Below, one piece after another: positions 15,667-23,897 of a stretch of 25,000 nucleotides of DNA (within the stretch, counting starts at the first letter, position 1; each line of letters opens with the position of its first letter). The notes below the pieces were generated by a model, which worked only from the letters and a program-made list of their open reading frames with translations, was not told the DNA's origin and ran no database searches. A program made the translations under genes and the position numbers. The stretch comes from Gammaproteobacteria bacterium (lineage in GTDB: Bacteria > Pseudomonadota > Gammaproteobacteria > Pseudomonadales > Cellvibrionaceae): positions 1-25,000 of the forward strand of contig JAGKWY010000061.1 of assembly GCA_021151625.1 (NCBI GenBank). The letters run 5' to 3'.

Positions 15667-16734
15667 ATGCCAATCAAAGTGTTAGTGGTTGATGACTCGG
15701 CGTTGGTGCGCAGCTTATTGGCTGAAATTATTCGCGACACACCGGATATGACATTGGTTGGCGCTGCGCCTGATGCCTATGTTGCGCGCGATATGGTGAA
15801 CCAGTTAGTGCCCGATGTGATTACGCTGGATATAGAAATGCCGCGTATGGATGGCCTGGCATTTTTGGAAAAATTAATGGCGGCGCGCCCGACACCGGTA
15901 GTAATGATTTCTACCTTAACAGAAGAGGGCGCAGACGCTACTTTGCGCGCACTGGAATTGGGTGCAGTAGATTTTATCCCCAAACCCAAGCTGGGCGTTA
16001 CCAGCGGCATTCGTGAATATGCGGAAATTATAGTAGAGAAAATTCGCGCAGCGGCTGGTGTACGGATTAAACCTATAGCGAAAAAATATCGCCCGGAAAT
16101 TACCAGTGAACAAAAGTTGCAGACATCCAGTAGTTTGCAAAGTACGGAGAAAATTATTGCTATAGGTGCATCCACAGGTGGTACCGAGGCAATTAAGGAT
16201 TTGTTGGTGCAATTGCCAGCCGCTGTGCCAGGTATTGTGATGACCCAGCATATGCCACCTGGATTTACCCGTACCTATGCCGAGCGTTTGAATAAAACTA
16301 CGCGTTTGCATGTAGTTGAAGCAAAAGGCGGCGAACGCATTTTACCAGGCCATGCTTTTCTAGCACCTGGTGGTTATCACCTGGTGGTGGTGCGTTCAGG
16401 GGCGGATTACCGCGTAAAATTGTCGGATGCCGAACCTGTACATCGTCATCGACCTGCAGTGGATGTGATGATGGAGTCAGTTGCAGACGTTGGAGGTAAA
16501 AACGTTATTGGTGTGTTGTTAACGGGTATGGGTAAAGACGGCGCAAAAGGTATGCTGGATATTCGTAATCGCGGTGGTTATACCATCGCCCAGGACGAAG
16601 CCAGTTGCGTTGTCTACGGTATGCCCAAGGAAGCAGTTGCAGTAGGCGGAGTAGATCAGGTGGTTACGCTGGATAAAATGGGGCAAGTACTTCTCGATAA
16701 AATAAAAGCTCTAGGCAGCGGTAACCGTTTGTAG
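15667..16734 (+). CDS. cheB: Protein-glutamate methylesterase/deamidase CheB
   Basis: Removes receptor methyl groups when phosphorylated by CheA, closing the adaptation loop. 355 residues. The receiver (1-122) has Asp9-Asp10 and phospho-acceptor Asp55 (ITLDIEMPRMDG), with Lys at IPKPK. After a linker (about 125-160) comes the methylesterase domain with catalytic Ser169 (GASTGGTEA), His195 (MTQHMPPGF) and Asp291 (LTGMGKDGAKG). GGAGAGG at 15652-15658 lies 8 nt before the ATG. Last gene of the cluster; no terminator is visible before the convergent sensor gene 67 nt on. Confidence 0.96.
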   Translation: MPIKVLVVDDSALVRSLLAEIIRDTPDMTLVGAAPDAYVARDMVNQLVPDVITLDIEMPRMDGLAFLEKLMAARPTPVVMISTLTEEGADATLRALELGAVDFIPKPKLGVTSGIREYAEIIVEKIRAAAGVRIKPIAKKYRPEITSEQKLQTSSSLQSTEKIIAIGASTGGTEAIKDLLVQLPAAVPGIVMTQHMPPGFTRTYAERLNKTTRLHVVEAKGGERILPGHAFLAPGGYHLVVVRSGADYRVKLSDAEPVHRHRPAVDVMMESVADVGGKNVIGVLLTGMGKDGAKGMLDIRNRGGYTIAQDEASCVVYGMPKEAVAVGGVDQVVTLDKMGQVLLDKIKALGSGNRL

Positions 16735-16750
16735 ACCTGTGATAACCATG

Positions 16751-16792
16751 CGCAGATCAGCACTAACTATACGTAGATCAGTACTAACCACG
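16751..16792. repeat. Two imperfect 21-nt tandem repeats between cheB and sensor gene
   Basis: CGCAGATCAGCACTAACTAT- and CGTAGATCAGTACTAACCAC-like units at 16751-16771 and 16772-16792, followed by a degenerate trace (AATAGATAGTTAA). They lie in the gap between convergent genes. Confidence 0.7.
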
Positions 16793-16801
16793 AATAGATA
16801 G

Positions 16802-19075
16802 TTAAAACTGGTTAACCGCGCGCGGAAACTCCACTAGAAAATAATGCTGTTCGGCTTTGTTGTTGAAGCTGATAACACCGTGCATTTTTTCAATAATTTC
16901 TTTTGCAATGGCAAGTCCAAGCTCGCCCGAGTCTAATGGATTGTTGATGGAATCCGGTGAATTGCTAAATTGCGCAGCGAGTTGCTTGCGTTGCGTTTCG
17001 AGCAAATTGCGATTATTAAAATAAATACCCAGGTTGACTCGACTGCGCTCTTCATGCACCTGCAGGATTATCTCTGAGTCGGGCGCGGAACTTTTAAATG
17101 CACATTGTAATAATTGTGATAACGCTTGATAAAAACGTGCGCTATCGACTTGCACGGTTAATTCATCACTAGCGGAAACCAGCCTGGCTTTGTTTTGGTA
17201 AATATCACCAAAGGTTTTATTGCGCCGCAAAACTTCATCCACCAGTGACAGTACCGGCAGTGTTTCCATTTTAAAGCTGCTATCACCTTTGGAAAGGTTC
17301 TGCATTTCAATCAAATCGTGCATGAGCTGTTGCAGGCGCAGGCTGTTGGTGTGGGCAATGTCCACAACATGGTGCAGGCTGCCTGGCAGCTTGCTCTGTT
17401 CCTTGAATTTTAAGCGCTGTAGTGCCTCGCCAATTAAATTCAAGGGGCCGAGAATTTCTTTGCTCGCACTGTTAATAAATTGGCTGCGCAATTCGTCTGC
17501 GTGTTTTTTTTCGGTGATGTCGCGCACTATGCCAATGAAAATAGGCTCGCCGTTTTGGAATACGCGCGACACCATTAAATCCATCGGAAATTGCTGGCCA
17601 TTGCGGCGCAAACCGATTACTTCCCGCCCTATACCCAGGATATTTTTCTTTCCCGTTTGCAAATGGTTGCGAATGTAATCATCGTGTTGTGACTTGTGTG
17701 GTTCGGGCATTAATTCATTAATGTTTTTTCCGATAATCTGGCGTGCCCGGTAGCCAAAAATAGTTTCTGCGGCATGATTAAACGATTGGATGGTGCCGCG
17801 TTTGTCGATGGTAATTATGCCGTCAGCAATGTCATTCAAAATGGTTTGCGTGTGTTGCGTACTTGCTTCCAGTGCTGCGCGATCTTCCGCATGGCGCTGC
17901 TCGTGATTCATGGTTTGTACAAACTGGGCAATGGTTTTTAAGATGGGTTCCAGTTTAAGCGCATCTTCTTGCTGGTATCCCTGGATATTGTTGGCCAAAC
18001 CGAGAATAGCAATATGGTCGCGCCCATTAAAAATCGGAATGCCCATAAAATTATGAATTTTCGGGTGACCTTCAGGCATGGTGCCGGCGCGCATATCCCG
18101 CGCAAGATTGAGGCTAATGATCGGCTTTTCCGATTGCATCACCAGACCGAACAAATTGTTCAGGTTGCGATATTCGCCGTTATCTGGCAAATGCATGGTG
18201 CGAAATTTTTCCATCGCCGAGTTGTCCTTTTTGGTGCTGCCAAAGACCAGTGCGCGCATAAATGGTTTGTTGTCGGCGTCTTTTTCTATCTGCCCGATAA
18301 AACCCAATTCGCTGTTGCAGGCGGGCAGGGTTTCATTAAGCATGTTTTGCAAGGTCGATTTGATGTCGTTGTCGCTGATAAAAATGGATTGCGCATTGTT
18401 AATAATTTTTTCCAGTTGTTGCTTGTGGTTGAGCTCAGCGGTGAGCTGCAACAAATGCTGATTTTTTTGAATTTGTTCTTCCATATTACGGCGCGTGCGG
18501 GTGCTGCTGGCAATCACAAAGAAAATAAATAACAGCGTCATGCTGGACATGGCTACCGCGGTAGGACCATCTTCCAAAAAAATAAACAGGCTTAAAGGTG
18601 TGATAGCCAAAATAACAAAACCGAGCGAAGAGTATTTGTCTGCGGTGAGTGAGGTCATGGAGCCGGCCGCAACTCCCGCTAGTGAAAAGGCCAGCAGTGC
18701 CTGATAGATCGCATTGTCGTGGGCGAAGAGAAATACAGCGGCGGAACCCCAGGCGCACCCGGTCAGCCATACACCTACGCGAAAACAATTGAGCCAGAAT
18801 TGAGTAGAGTAGAGTTGATGGGTGTTGTGCCAGAATAACCAGAGAATCAAACGCGCGAGTAAGGTGCTGCAAAGCAATAGATTCCACAGGATGATTTCTG
18901 CCTGGCCAATTACTTTCCAATGTGACAGGCTTAAAATCAGGGCGATAACAATTGAAGAAATCAGGGACACGGGCAAGCTATTGAAGAGCGAGCGCATCTG
19001 TTCCTCTGCCAGGGTATTTTGGCTTGGCTGGTCCTGGTCGTATGGATGGCTTTCCTCAGATGGGTGTACGGTCAT
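16802..19075 (-). CDS. Membrane MASE-GAF-PAS sensor with degenerate histidine kinase
   Basis: A 757-residue sensor from ATG 19075 (a TTG at 19084 is less likely). N-terminal residues about 35-195 hold six or seven hydrophobic helices, a MASE-like membrane sensor. A GAF-type domain (about 225-390) and a PAS (about 405-525) follow. The PAS matches FixL: LMPEPHKSQHDDYI with His464 at the proximal-haem position, and GIGREV with Arg484 at the O2-contacting position, 20 apart as in FixL (His200/Arg220). The kinase part is altered. The H-box reads SASKEILGPL, with Lys539 where His should be. The N box reads QLLQCAFKSS, lacking Asn. No DxGxG G1 is seen, yet a G2-like GELGLAIAKEIIEKMHG remains. It is probably a non-phosphorylating sensor or scaffold. 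Its promoter faces phhB; it converges on the che cluster. Confidence 0.9.
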   Translation of the reverse strand: MTVHPSEESHPYDQDQPSQNTLAEEQMRSLFNSLPVSLISSIVIALILSLSHWKVIGQAEIILWNLLLCSTLLARLILWLFWHNTHQLYSTQFWLNCFRVGVWLTGCAWGSAAVFLFAHDNAIYQALLAFSLAGVAAGSMTSLTADKYSSLGFVILAITPLSLFIFLEDGPTAVAMSSMTLLFIFFVIASSTRTRRNMEEQIQKNQHLLQLTAELNHKQQLEKIINNAQSIFISDNDIKSTLQNMLNETLPACNSELGFIGQIEKDADNKPFMRALVFGSTKKDNSAMEKFRTMHLPDNGEYRNLNNLFGLVMQSEKPIISLNLARDMRAGTMPEGHPKIHNFMGIPIFNGRDHIAILGLANNIQGYQQEDALKLEPILKTIAQFVQTMNHEQRHAEDRAALEASTQHTQTILNDIADGIITIDKRGTIQSFNHAAETIFGYRARQIIGKNINELMPEPHKSQHDDYIRNHLQTGKKNILGIGREVIGLRRNGQQFPMDLMVSRVFQNGEPIFIGIVRDITEKKHADELRSQFINSASKEILGPLNLIGEALQRLKFKEQSKLPGSLHHVVDIAHTNSLRLQQLMHDLIEMQNLSKGDSSFKMETLPVLSLVDEVLRRNKTFGDIYQNKARLVSASDELTVQVDSARFYQALSQLLQCAFKSSAPDSEIILQVHEERSRVNLGIYFNNRNLLETQRKQLAAQFSNSPDSINNPLDSGELGLAIAKEIIEKMHGVISFNNKAEQHYFLVEFPRAVNQF

Positions 19076-19230
19076 GATCTTCAATAAATTGTGGGATTGA
19101 GCTGAGTATAGATTAGCTTGAACGGGTTTCTAGCAAAGGTGATCTATTCTAGTCGTAGTGAGCCGCGCGATTCGATTACCTGCTATTACTGGCGTTACAT
19201 AGATATTGTGCGCATAACGAGAGGTTGAAT

Positions 19231-19596
19231 ATGACAAGTTTATTAAGTGAAAAAACCTGTACCGCGTGTCGCGGTGATTCGCCACCTTTGGCGTCAGAGG
19301 AAATACAACAGGCGCTGACTGAATTAACCGGTTGGTCTTTGGAGTCGGTTGCAAACATAGACCAGTTTGCCAAGACCTATAAATTTAATAATTTTGTGAA
19401 TGCACTGGCGTTTACCAATGCAGTAGGGAACTTGGCAGAAGAATATGGCCATCACCCGGCGCTATTAACCGAATGGGGCAAGGTAAAAGTGAGCTGGTGG
19501 ACACACAAAATAAAAGGTGTGCATGAGAATGATGCCATCATGGCGGCTAAAACCGAGCAACTTTTCAGTGCCCGGTTTGCGCCAGATAAATCATAA
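19231..19596 (+). CDS. phhB: Pterin-4a-carbinolamine dehydratase
   Basis: Dehydrates 4a-hydroxytetrahydropterin formed by phenylalanine hydroxylase so the pterin can be recycled. The 121-residue chain has the family signature EEYGHHPALL (paired His) and VKVSWWTHKIKGV (third His after WWT). An N-terminal CxxC (CTACRGDSPPL) is typical of pseudomonad-type PhhB. ATG 19231 follows GAGAGG (19219-19224) by 6 nt. No phhA (hydroxylase) is in the window, so the partner is elsewhere or the protein has its other reported role in pterin/moco metabolism. It is convergent with the carbonic anhydrase gene, 21 nt apart, without a visible terminator. Confidence 0.93.
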   Translation: MTSLLSEKTCTACRGDSPPLASEEIQQALTELTGWSLESVANIDQFAKTYKFNNFVNALAFTNAVGNLAEEYGHHPALLTEWGKVKVSWWTHKIKGVHENDAIMAAKTEQLFSARFAPDKS

Positions 19597-19617
19597 AAGG
19601 AAATATACTGCAGAAAA

Positions 19618-20247
19618 TTAATACAGGCGGTACTGCTCGGGAATTTGCTCCACTGAATCGATAGGTGGAGTCAGTTTGTGCAGAATGCCGTCGTGAATAT
19701 CGTAGATCCAGCCGTGAATGGTGAGTTCCTGACCGCGCGCCCAGGCGTTTTGCACAATATTGCTGCGTGAAATATTGTCTACCTGCTGGATTACATTAAG
19801 TTCGCACAAACGGTTTACACGTTCATCCTGATCGGCCATTCGATCAATGATGTCTTTGTTGGTGTAATAAACATCGCGAATATTGCGCAGCCAGTAATCA
19901 ATCAGGCCCAGCTTTTGATTCTCCAGTGCCGCTCTTACACCACCGCAGCCATAATGACCGGTTACCATCACGTGTTTCACTTTCAAAAACTCTACTGCGT
20001 AATTTAATACCGTCATGCAATTCAGATCGGTATGGATAACCACGTTTGCCACATTGCGGTGCACAAAAATCTCGCCGGGTGCGAGGTTGAGAATCTGGTT
20101 AGCGGGTACGCGGCTGTCGGAACAGCCGATCCATAAATATTCCGGGGCTTGTTGTTTAGCCAGGTTGGAAAAAAACTCGGGGTCTTCCTTTTTAATGTCT
20201 GTTGCCCATTTTACGTTGGCGGCAAACAGACTGTCTAAATCACTCAT
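19618..20247 (-). CDS. can: Beta-class carbonic anhydrase
   Basis: Zinc enzyme interconverting CO2 and bicarbonate in the cytoplasm, needed to feed carboxylases at ambient CO2. The 209 residues from ATG 20247 give metal ligands at exactly the E. coli Can positions: Cys42 and Asp44 (WIGCSDSRVPAN), His98 and Cys101 (VTGHYGCGGVRAAL). The Asp44-Arg46 dyad is kept. The start is fixed by GGAG (20254-20257 on the complement) 6 nt upstream; the frame extends a few codons to 20259 without a better site. Monocistronic, divergent from sbcB across about 190 nt. C-terminal half: DRMADQDERVNRLCELNVIQQV, usual for the Can subgroup. Confidence 0.96.
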   Translation of the reverse strand: MSDLDSLFAANVKWATDIKKEDPEFFSNLAKQQAPEYLWIGCSDSRVPANQILNLAPGEIFVHRNVANVVIHTDLNCMTVLNYAVEFLKVKHVMVTGHYGCGGVRAALENQKLGLIDYWLRNIRDVYYTNKDIIDRMADQDERVNRLCELNVIQQVDNISRSNIVQNAWARGQELTIHGWIYDIHDGILHKLTPPIDSVEQIPEQYRLY

Positions 20248-20436
20248 GGCAGGCTCCAATATCTCTTATAACTAATTTTAATCTCTGAACTAACGTGAGA
20301 CGGTTACTTGGGGTCGCTTAATTCAGCCAGCAGTATAGGGGAAAGCAGGTTGCGAGTGTTACATTGCAGCTTTTGTTCCAGTAATTTTTTGGTTTCAACA
20401 ACAATGGCCAATTATTTTTTCCGTTGGTAGGTATCG

Positions 20437-21915
20437 ATGACTAAGGGCGCACAGCAAAACACTCTCTATTGGCATGATTACGAGACTTGGGGCGAAGTGC
20501 CGGCGCTTGATCGCCCCTCGCAATTTGCCGGGGTGCGCACGGATGAGGAGCTGAACATTATCGGCGAACCTTTAATGATTTATTGCCGGCCTGCACCAGA
20601 TGTTTTGCCCAAGCCAGAGGCCTGCCTGATTACCGGTTTATTGCCGCAGGTGGCGGCAGAGCAGGGGCTGCCGGAATACCAATTTATTGCGCAGATTCAT
20701 GCCGAATTATCTCGTCCGGGAACCTGTGGGGTAGGGTTTAACTCCATCCGCTTCGACGATGAAGTGACTCGTTATACGCTCTATCGCAATTTCTATGATC
20801 CCTATGAGCGCGAGTGGCGCAATGGCAACTCGCGCTGGGACATTATTGATATGGTGCGAATGACCCGTGCCCTGCGTCCCGAAGGAATCGCCTGGCCGAA
20901 TTACGAGGACGGTCGCCCCTGTTTCAAACTGGAGATGCTGACTAAAGCCAATGGCCTGTTGCACGAGGCGGCGCATGATGCGCTCTCAGATGTCTATGCA
21001 ACCATTGCCGTAGCCAAATTGATCAAAACCCGCCAGCCCAAACTTTATGATTACGCCTATAAATTGCGCGATAAGCGCTTTGCTGCGGGCATGATTGATA
21101 TCGATAACCACAAGCCCTTACTGCATATTTCATCGCGCTTCCCGGCCGAAAATGGCAATGCTGCGTTGGTATTGCCATTGGCAATGCATCCCACTAATAA
21201 AAATTCGGTGATTGCGTTTAATTTATCAACGGATCCCAAGCCTTTGTTAACGCTGCCTGTCGATGAGTTGCGTCTGCGGTTATATACCCGTGCAGAAGAT
21301 CTGCCGGAAGGTGTGGAGCGGCTGGCGTTAAAGGAGATCCATTTAAATAAAACGCCTATGCTGCTGCCTGCCAATATGCTGGATGACGCAACCGCGCAGC
21401 GTTTGCAAATAGATAAATCCGTTTGCGAGCAGCATTGGAATCAATGGCGCAACCTGACTCTGGATGAACAACAGCGTCTGCAACAAACATTGTTCCAGTT
21501 GTACAGTGAAAATAATTTCGCGGAAAAAACGGATCCGGAGCAAATGCTTTACAGCGGTTTTTTTGAGGAGCACGACAAGCGGTTGATGACCCGGGTGCGC
21601 CAAGCCGATGCAGAAACCCTGGCAACCGGGCATTTTGACTTTCGCGATGCGCGCCTGGGTGAAATGTTATTTCGCTATCGCGCGCGCAATTTCCCCTCCA
21701 GCCTTAATCCCAATGAGCAGGCGCGCTGGAAAGCCTTTTGCAATTGGCGACTCACCGATAAAGATTCCCAATCCAGTCTGACCTTGCCGGAGTTTTATGC
21801 GCGACTGGCGCAGCTTGTGGCCGATGCTAGTCTTAGTGAGCAACAACAAAATTTGCTCAAGCAATTGCAGGCTTATGCCGATAAGTTGCAAAGGCAAGCA
21901 GGTGCTGCCGTATAA
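20437..21915 (+). CDS. sbcB: Exodeoxyribonuclease I
   Basis: Processive 3'-5' single-strand DNA exonuclease of recombination and mismatch repair. 492 residues, near the E. coli 475. DEDDh active site: Asp14 and Glu16 (YWHDYETWG), Asp107 (GFNSIRFDDEVTRY), His180 and Asp185 (AAHDALSDVYA). The strongly conserved FYDPYEREWRNGNSRWDIIDMVR is present (residues 119-141). The SH3-like and C-terminal helical parts follow (about 205-355 and 360-490). ATG 20437 has TAGGT at 20428-20432, about 5 nt away. The 20248-20436 gap shared with can holds no gene and no promoter I could assign with confidence. Confidence 0.96.
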   Translation: MTKGAQQNTLYWHDYETWGEVPALDRPSQFAGVRTDEELNIIGEPLMIYCRPAPDVLPKPEACLITGLLPQVAAEQGLPEYQFIAQIHAELSRPGTCGVGFNSIRFDDEVTRYTLYRNFYDPYEREWRNGNSRWDIIDMVRMTRALRPEGIAWPNYEDGRPCFKLEMLTKANGLLHEAAHDALSDVYATIAVAKLIKTRQPKLYDYAYKLRDKRFAAGMIDIDNHKPLLHISSRFPAENGNAALVLPLAMHPTNKNSVIAFNLSTDPKPLLTLPVDELRLRLYTRAEDLPEGVERLALKEIHLNKTPMLLPANMLDDATAQRLQIDKSVCEQHWNQWRNLTLDEQQRLQQTLFQLYSENNFAEKTDPEQMLYSGFFEEHDKRLMTRVRQADAETLATGHFDFRDARLGEMLFRYRARNFPSSLNPNEQARWKAFCNWRLTDKDSQSSLTLPEFYARLAQLVADASLSEQQQNLLKQLQAYADKLQRQAGAAV

Positions 21916-21937
21916 GTCCTAACAATAGCGGTTGCAA

Positions 21938-22024
21938 CCATAACAATATCCACGGATGGGCTATCAACCCCGCGGGCTCGCCTTGAGCGCCATAACAATA
22001 TTTGCCAACCCATTAACCCGCGGG
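21938..22024. repeat. Imperfect direct repeat with CCATAACAATAT and CCCGCGGG boxes
   Basis: CCATAACAATAT at 21938-21949 and 21990-22001, each followed by the palindrome CCCGCGGG (21969-21976 and 22017-22024). The sbcB-to-MCP gap is thus built from two related copies of about 35-39 nt. No terminator hairpin with a T tract is seen here. Confidence 0.7.
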
Positions 22025-22056
22025 TGCAGGTCAACCACTACTCCGGAGTCCAGACA

Positions 22057-23682
22057 ATGGCTACTCGTTGGTCACTACGCAAAAAAATCAGTGCGTCGGT
22101 CGCTGTTTCCCTTTTATTAGTCGGCTGTGCTGTTTCCTATCTTTCCTATTCCTCGGCCATGACGGCGATGGAAGTTAATATCAACCGCCAGATCGCCGGT
22201 ATTTCCGCTACCTTCAGTAAATATGTGAGTGATTGGTTTGCGCTTAAAGGTAAGGCGCTGGAAGGTTTTCCTGCCACGGCTACCGAGGAAAACTACAACG
22301 CGCACCTGACTCAGGTAAAAATTTCGGCAGATGTGGATAACAGTTTCCTCGCCTTTGCCGATGGCAAGCTCTACAACGCAAATAATCTGGTGATGGCGCC
22401 GGGCAACGACGATCCGCGGGTGTGGGGCTGGTATATTGCGGCAACTAAAAATCCGCGCGAAACCTATATCGATAACCCCTCAGTCGCTTCAGCCACCGGT
22501 AAAAATGTGGTGTCGCTCGGGCGCGCAGTGCTCAATGGTGATGGCACTATCAAAGCCATTTTGGGTGTGGATGTGGTGATCGATGATATCTTGGTGGGGC
22601 CGGTGCAATCCACCCTGCTGGGGCAGCTGGCCGCAATTCTGGTGTTGCTGGTGGCAACGATTCTCGCGCTCAACTGGCTCAACGGTGTGTTGCTGCAGCC
22701 GCTACACAATGTATCTGAATCCCTGTCACAAATTGCTTCTGGCGGTGGTGACTTATCGCGTCGGTTGTCGGTCACATCCAATGATGAAGTGGGCTTGCTA
22801 GCCGAAAATTTTAATTCTTTTGTCGACCATATGAATGACCTGGTGCGTCATATTCGCGCCCAGGCGAATGACTTGCAGGATAACGCCCGCGCTATGGCCG
22901 ATTCGGCAGTGACTTCAGTGCGCGAGTTGAATGGGCAGCAACAGCAAATCGGTATGGTCGCCCAGGCCATGAATGAAATGACCAACGCCACCCAGGAAAT
23001 TGCCCATCACGCTGAGCACACTGCCGATTCAGTGCGTGAATCGGTTAATAGTGCAGAGGCGGGCAAACAGCAGGTGGATAAGACTCGCGATTCCATAGTG
23101 GTATTGGCGAAAAAAGTGGATCAGGCCGGAACAGTTATTTCCACCCTCAATACCAACGCGCAAAACATCAGCGGTATTCTCGCCACTATCAAAGGTATTG
23201 CCGAACAGACCAACTTGCTCGCGCTCAATGCAGCTATTGAAGCGGCGCGCGCTGGTGAACAGGGGCGTGGTTTTGCGGTGGTTGCCGATGAGGTGCGGGT
23301 ATTGTCGCAGCGTACCCACGCAAGTACCGAGGAAATCCAGGCCATGATTGCGAGCTTGCAATCCACCGCGCAAAACGCCGTGGCGATTATGGAGGAGGGC
23401 AGTCATCTGGCGAGTGGCAGTGTGCAAAACGCGGACAACGCCTCCGAGTCACTTAACCGCATAAACACCGCCGTGGGTGCAATTAGCGGTATGGCGGTAC
23501 AAATTGCTACGGCAGCGGAAGAACAAAGCCACGTGGTAAAAGAAGTGTTGGGCAATATCACGGCGATCCAGCGGGTTGCTGATGAAGCCGCTGCTGATGC
23601 TAATCAGGGCGAAGCGCGCGCGAAAGGTTTGCAAGATCTTGCCTTGGGGTTGAATGACAAGGTTTCCAGTTTCCGCCTGTAA
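22057..23682 (+). CDS. Transmembrane methyl-accepting chemotaxis protein with periplasmic Cache domain
   Basis: A 541-residue classical chemoreceptor. TM1 is at about 11-32, a periplasmic Cache-type sensor at about 36-183, TM2 at about 187-207, HAMP at about 208-262. The signalling hairpin tip is IAEQTNLLALNAAIEAARAG, then GRGFAVVADEVRVLSQRT (381-420). The sensor has DDPRVWGWYIAA and GVDVVIDD. In amino-acid-binding Cache receptors such as PctA the motif is RxWY; here the Arg position is Trp123 (WGWY), so that ligand class is not supported, although Asp172 is kept. It ends SSFRL with no CheR pentapeptide, and its tip differs from the 922-residue receptor, so it probably feeds another chemosensory array (inference). 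ATG 22057 follows GGAG (22045-22048) by 8 nt. A terminator follows. Confidence 0.94.
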   Translation: MATRWSLRKKISASVAVSLLLVGCAVSYLSYSSAMTAMEVNINRQIAGISATFSKYVSDWFALKGKALEGFPATATEENYNAHLTQVKISADVDNSFLAFADGKLYNANNLVMAPGNDDPRVWGWYIAATKNPRETYIDNPSVASATGKNVVSLGRAVLNGDGTIKAILGVDVVIDDILVGPVQSTLLGQLAAILVLLVATILALNWLNGVLLQPLHNVSESLSQIASGGGDLSRRLSVTSNDEVGLLAENFNSFVDHMNDLVRHIRAQANDLQDNARAMADSAVTSVRELNGQQQQIGMVAQAMNEMTNATQEIAHHAEHTADSVRESVNSAEAGKQQVDKTRDSIVVLAKKVDQAGTVISTLNTNAQNISGILATIKGIAEQTNLLALNAAIEAARAGEQGRGFAVVADEVRVLSQRTHASTEEIQAMIASLQSTAQNAVAIMEEGSHLASGSVQNADNASESLNRINTAVGAISGMAVQIATAAEEQSHVVKEVLGNITAIQRVADEAAADANQGEARAKGLQDLALGLNDKVSSFRL

Positions 23683-23715
23683 TCGCTTCTGCCTTTACTC
23701 AAAAGCTAACGCTAC

Positions 23716-23745
23716 AAAGCAGCCTCAGGGCTGCTTTTATTTTTG
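23716..23745 (+). terminator. Rho-independent terminator after the Cache MCP
   Basis: AAAGCAGCC (23716-23724), TCAG loop, GGCTGCTTT (23729-23737), then a T-rich tract (TATTTTTG). Confidence 0.9.
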
Positions 23746-23829
23746 TGGTGATATTGGGAGCTATTGTCGTTTACTGCTAAAAACCGGGGTTTAACCCTGA
23801 TAAGTGTGGGAATTTAGGATACATACGAG

Positions 23830-23835
23830 TACAAT
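23830..23835 (+). promoter_or_regulatory. Candidate -10 element for argG
   Basis: TACAAT about 60 nt before the argG ATG; upstream TTTAGG (23813-23818) is only 11 nt away, so no proper -35 was found. Weak. Confidence 0.25.
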
Positions 23836-23897
23836 CCCGCGCCCGTATAAGCACCTGCCCCAAGTGGATCGTTAACGAATTTTAGTGGGAGCCCCCT

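Noticed and set aside
17220..18532. Plus-strand open frames of 120-190 codons opposite the sensor gene
   Set aside because: Shadow frames of a 757-residue gene with clear domains; the translations show no motif.
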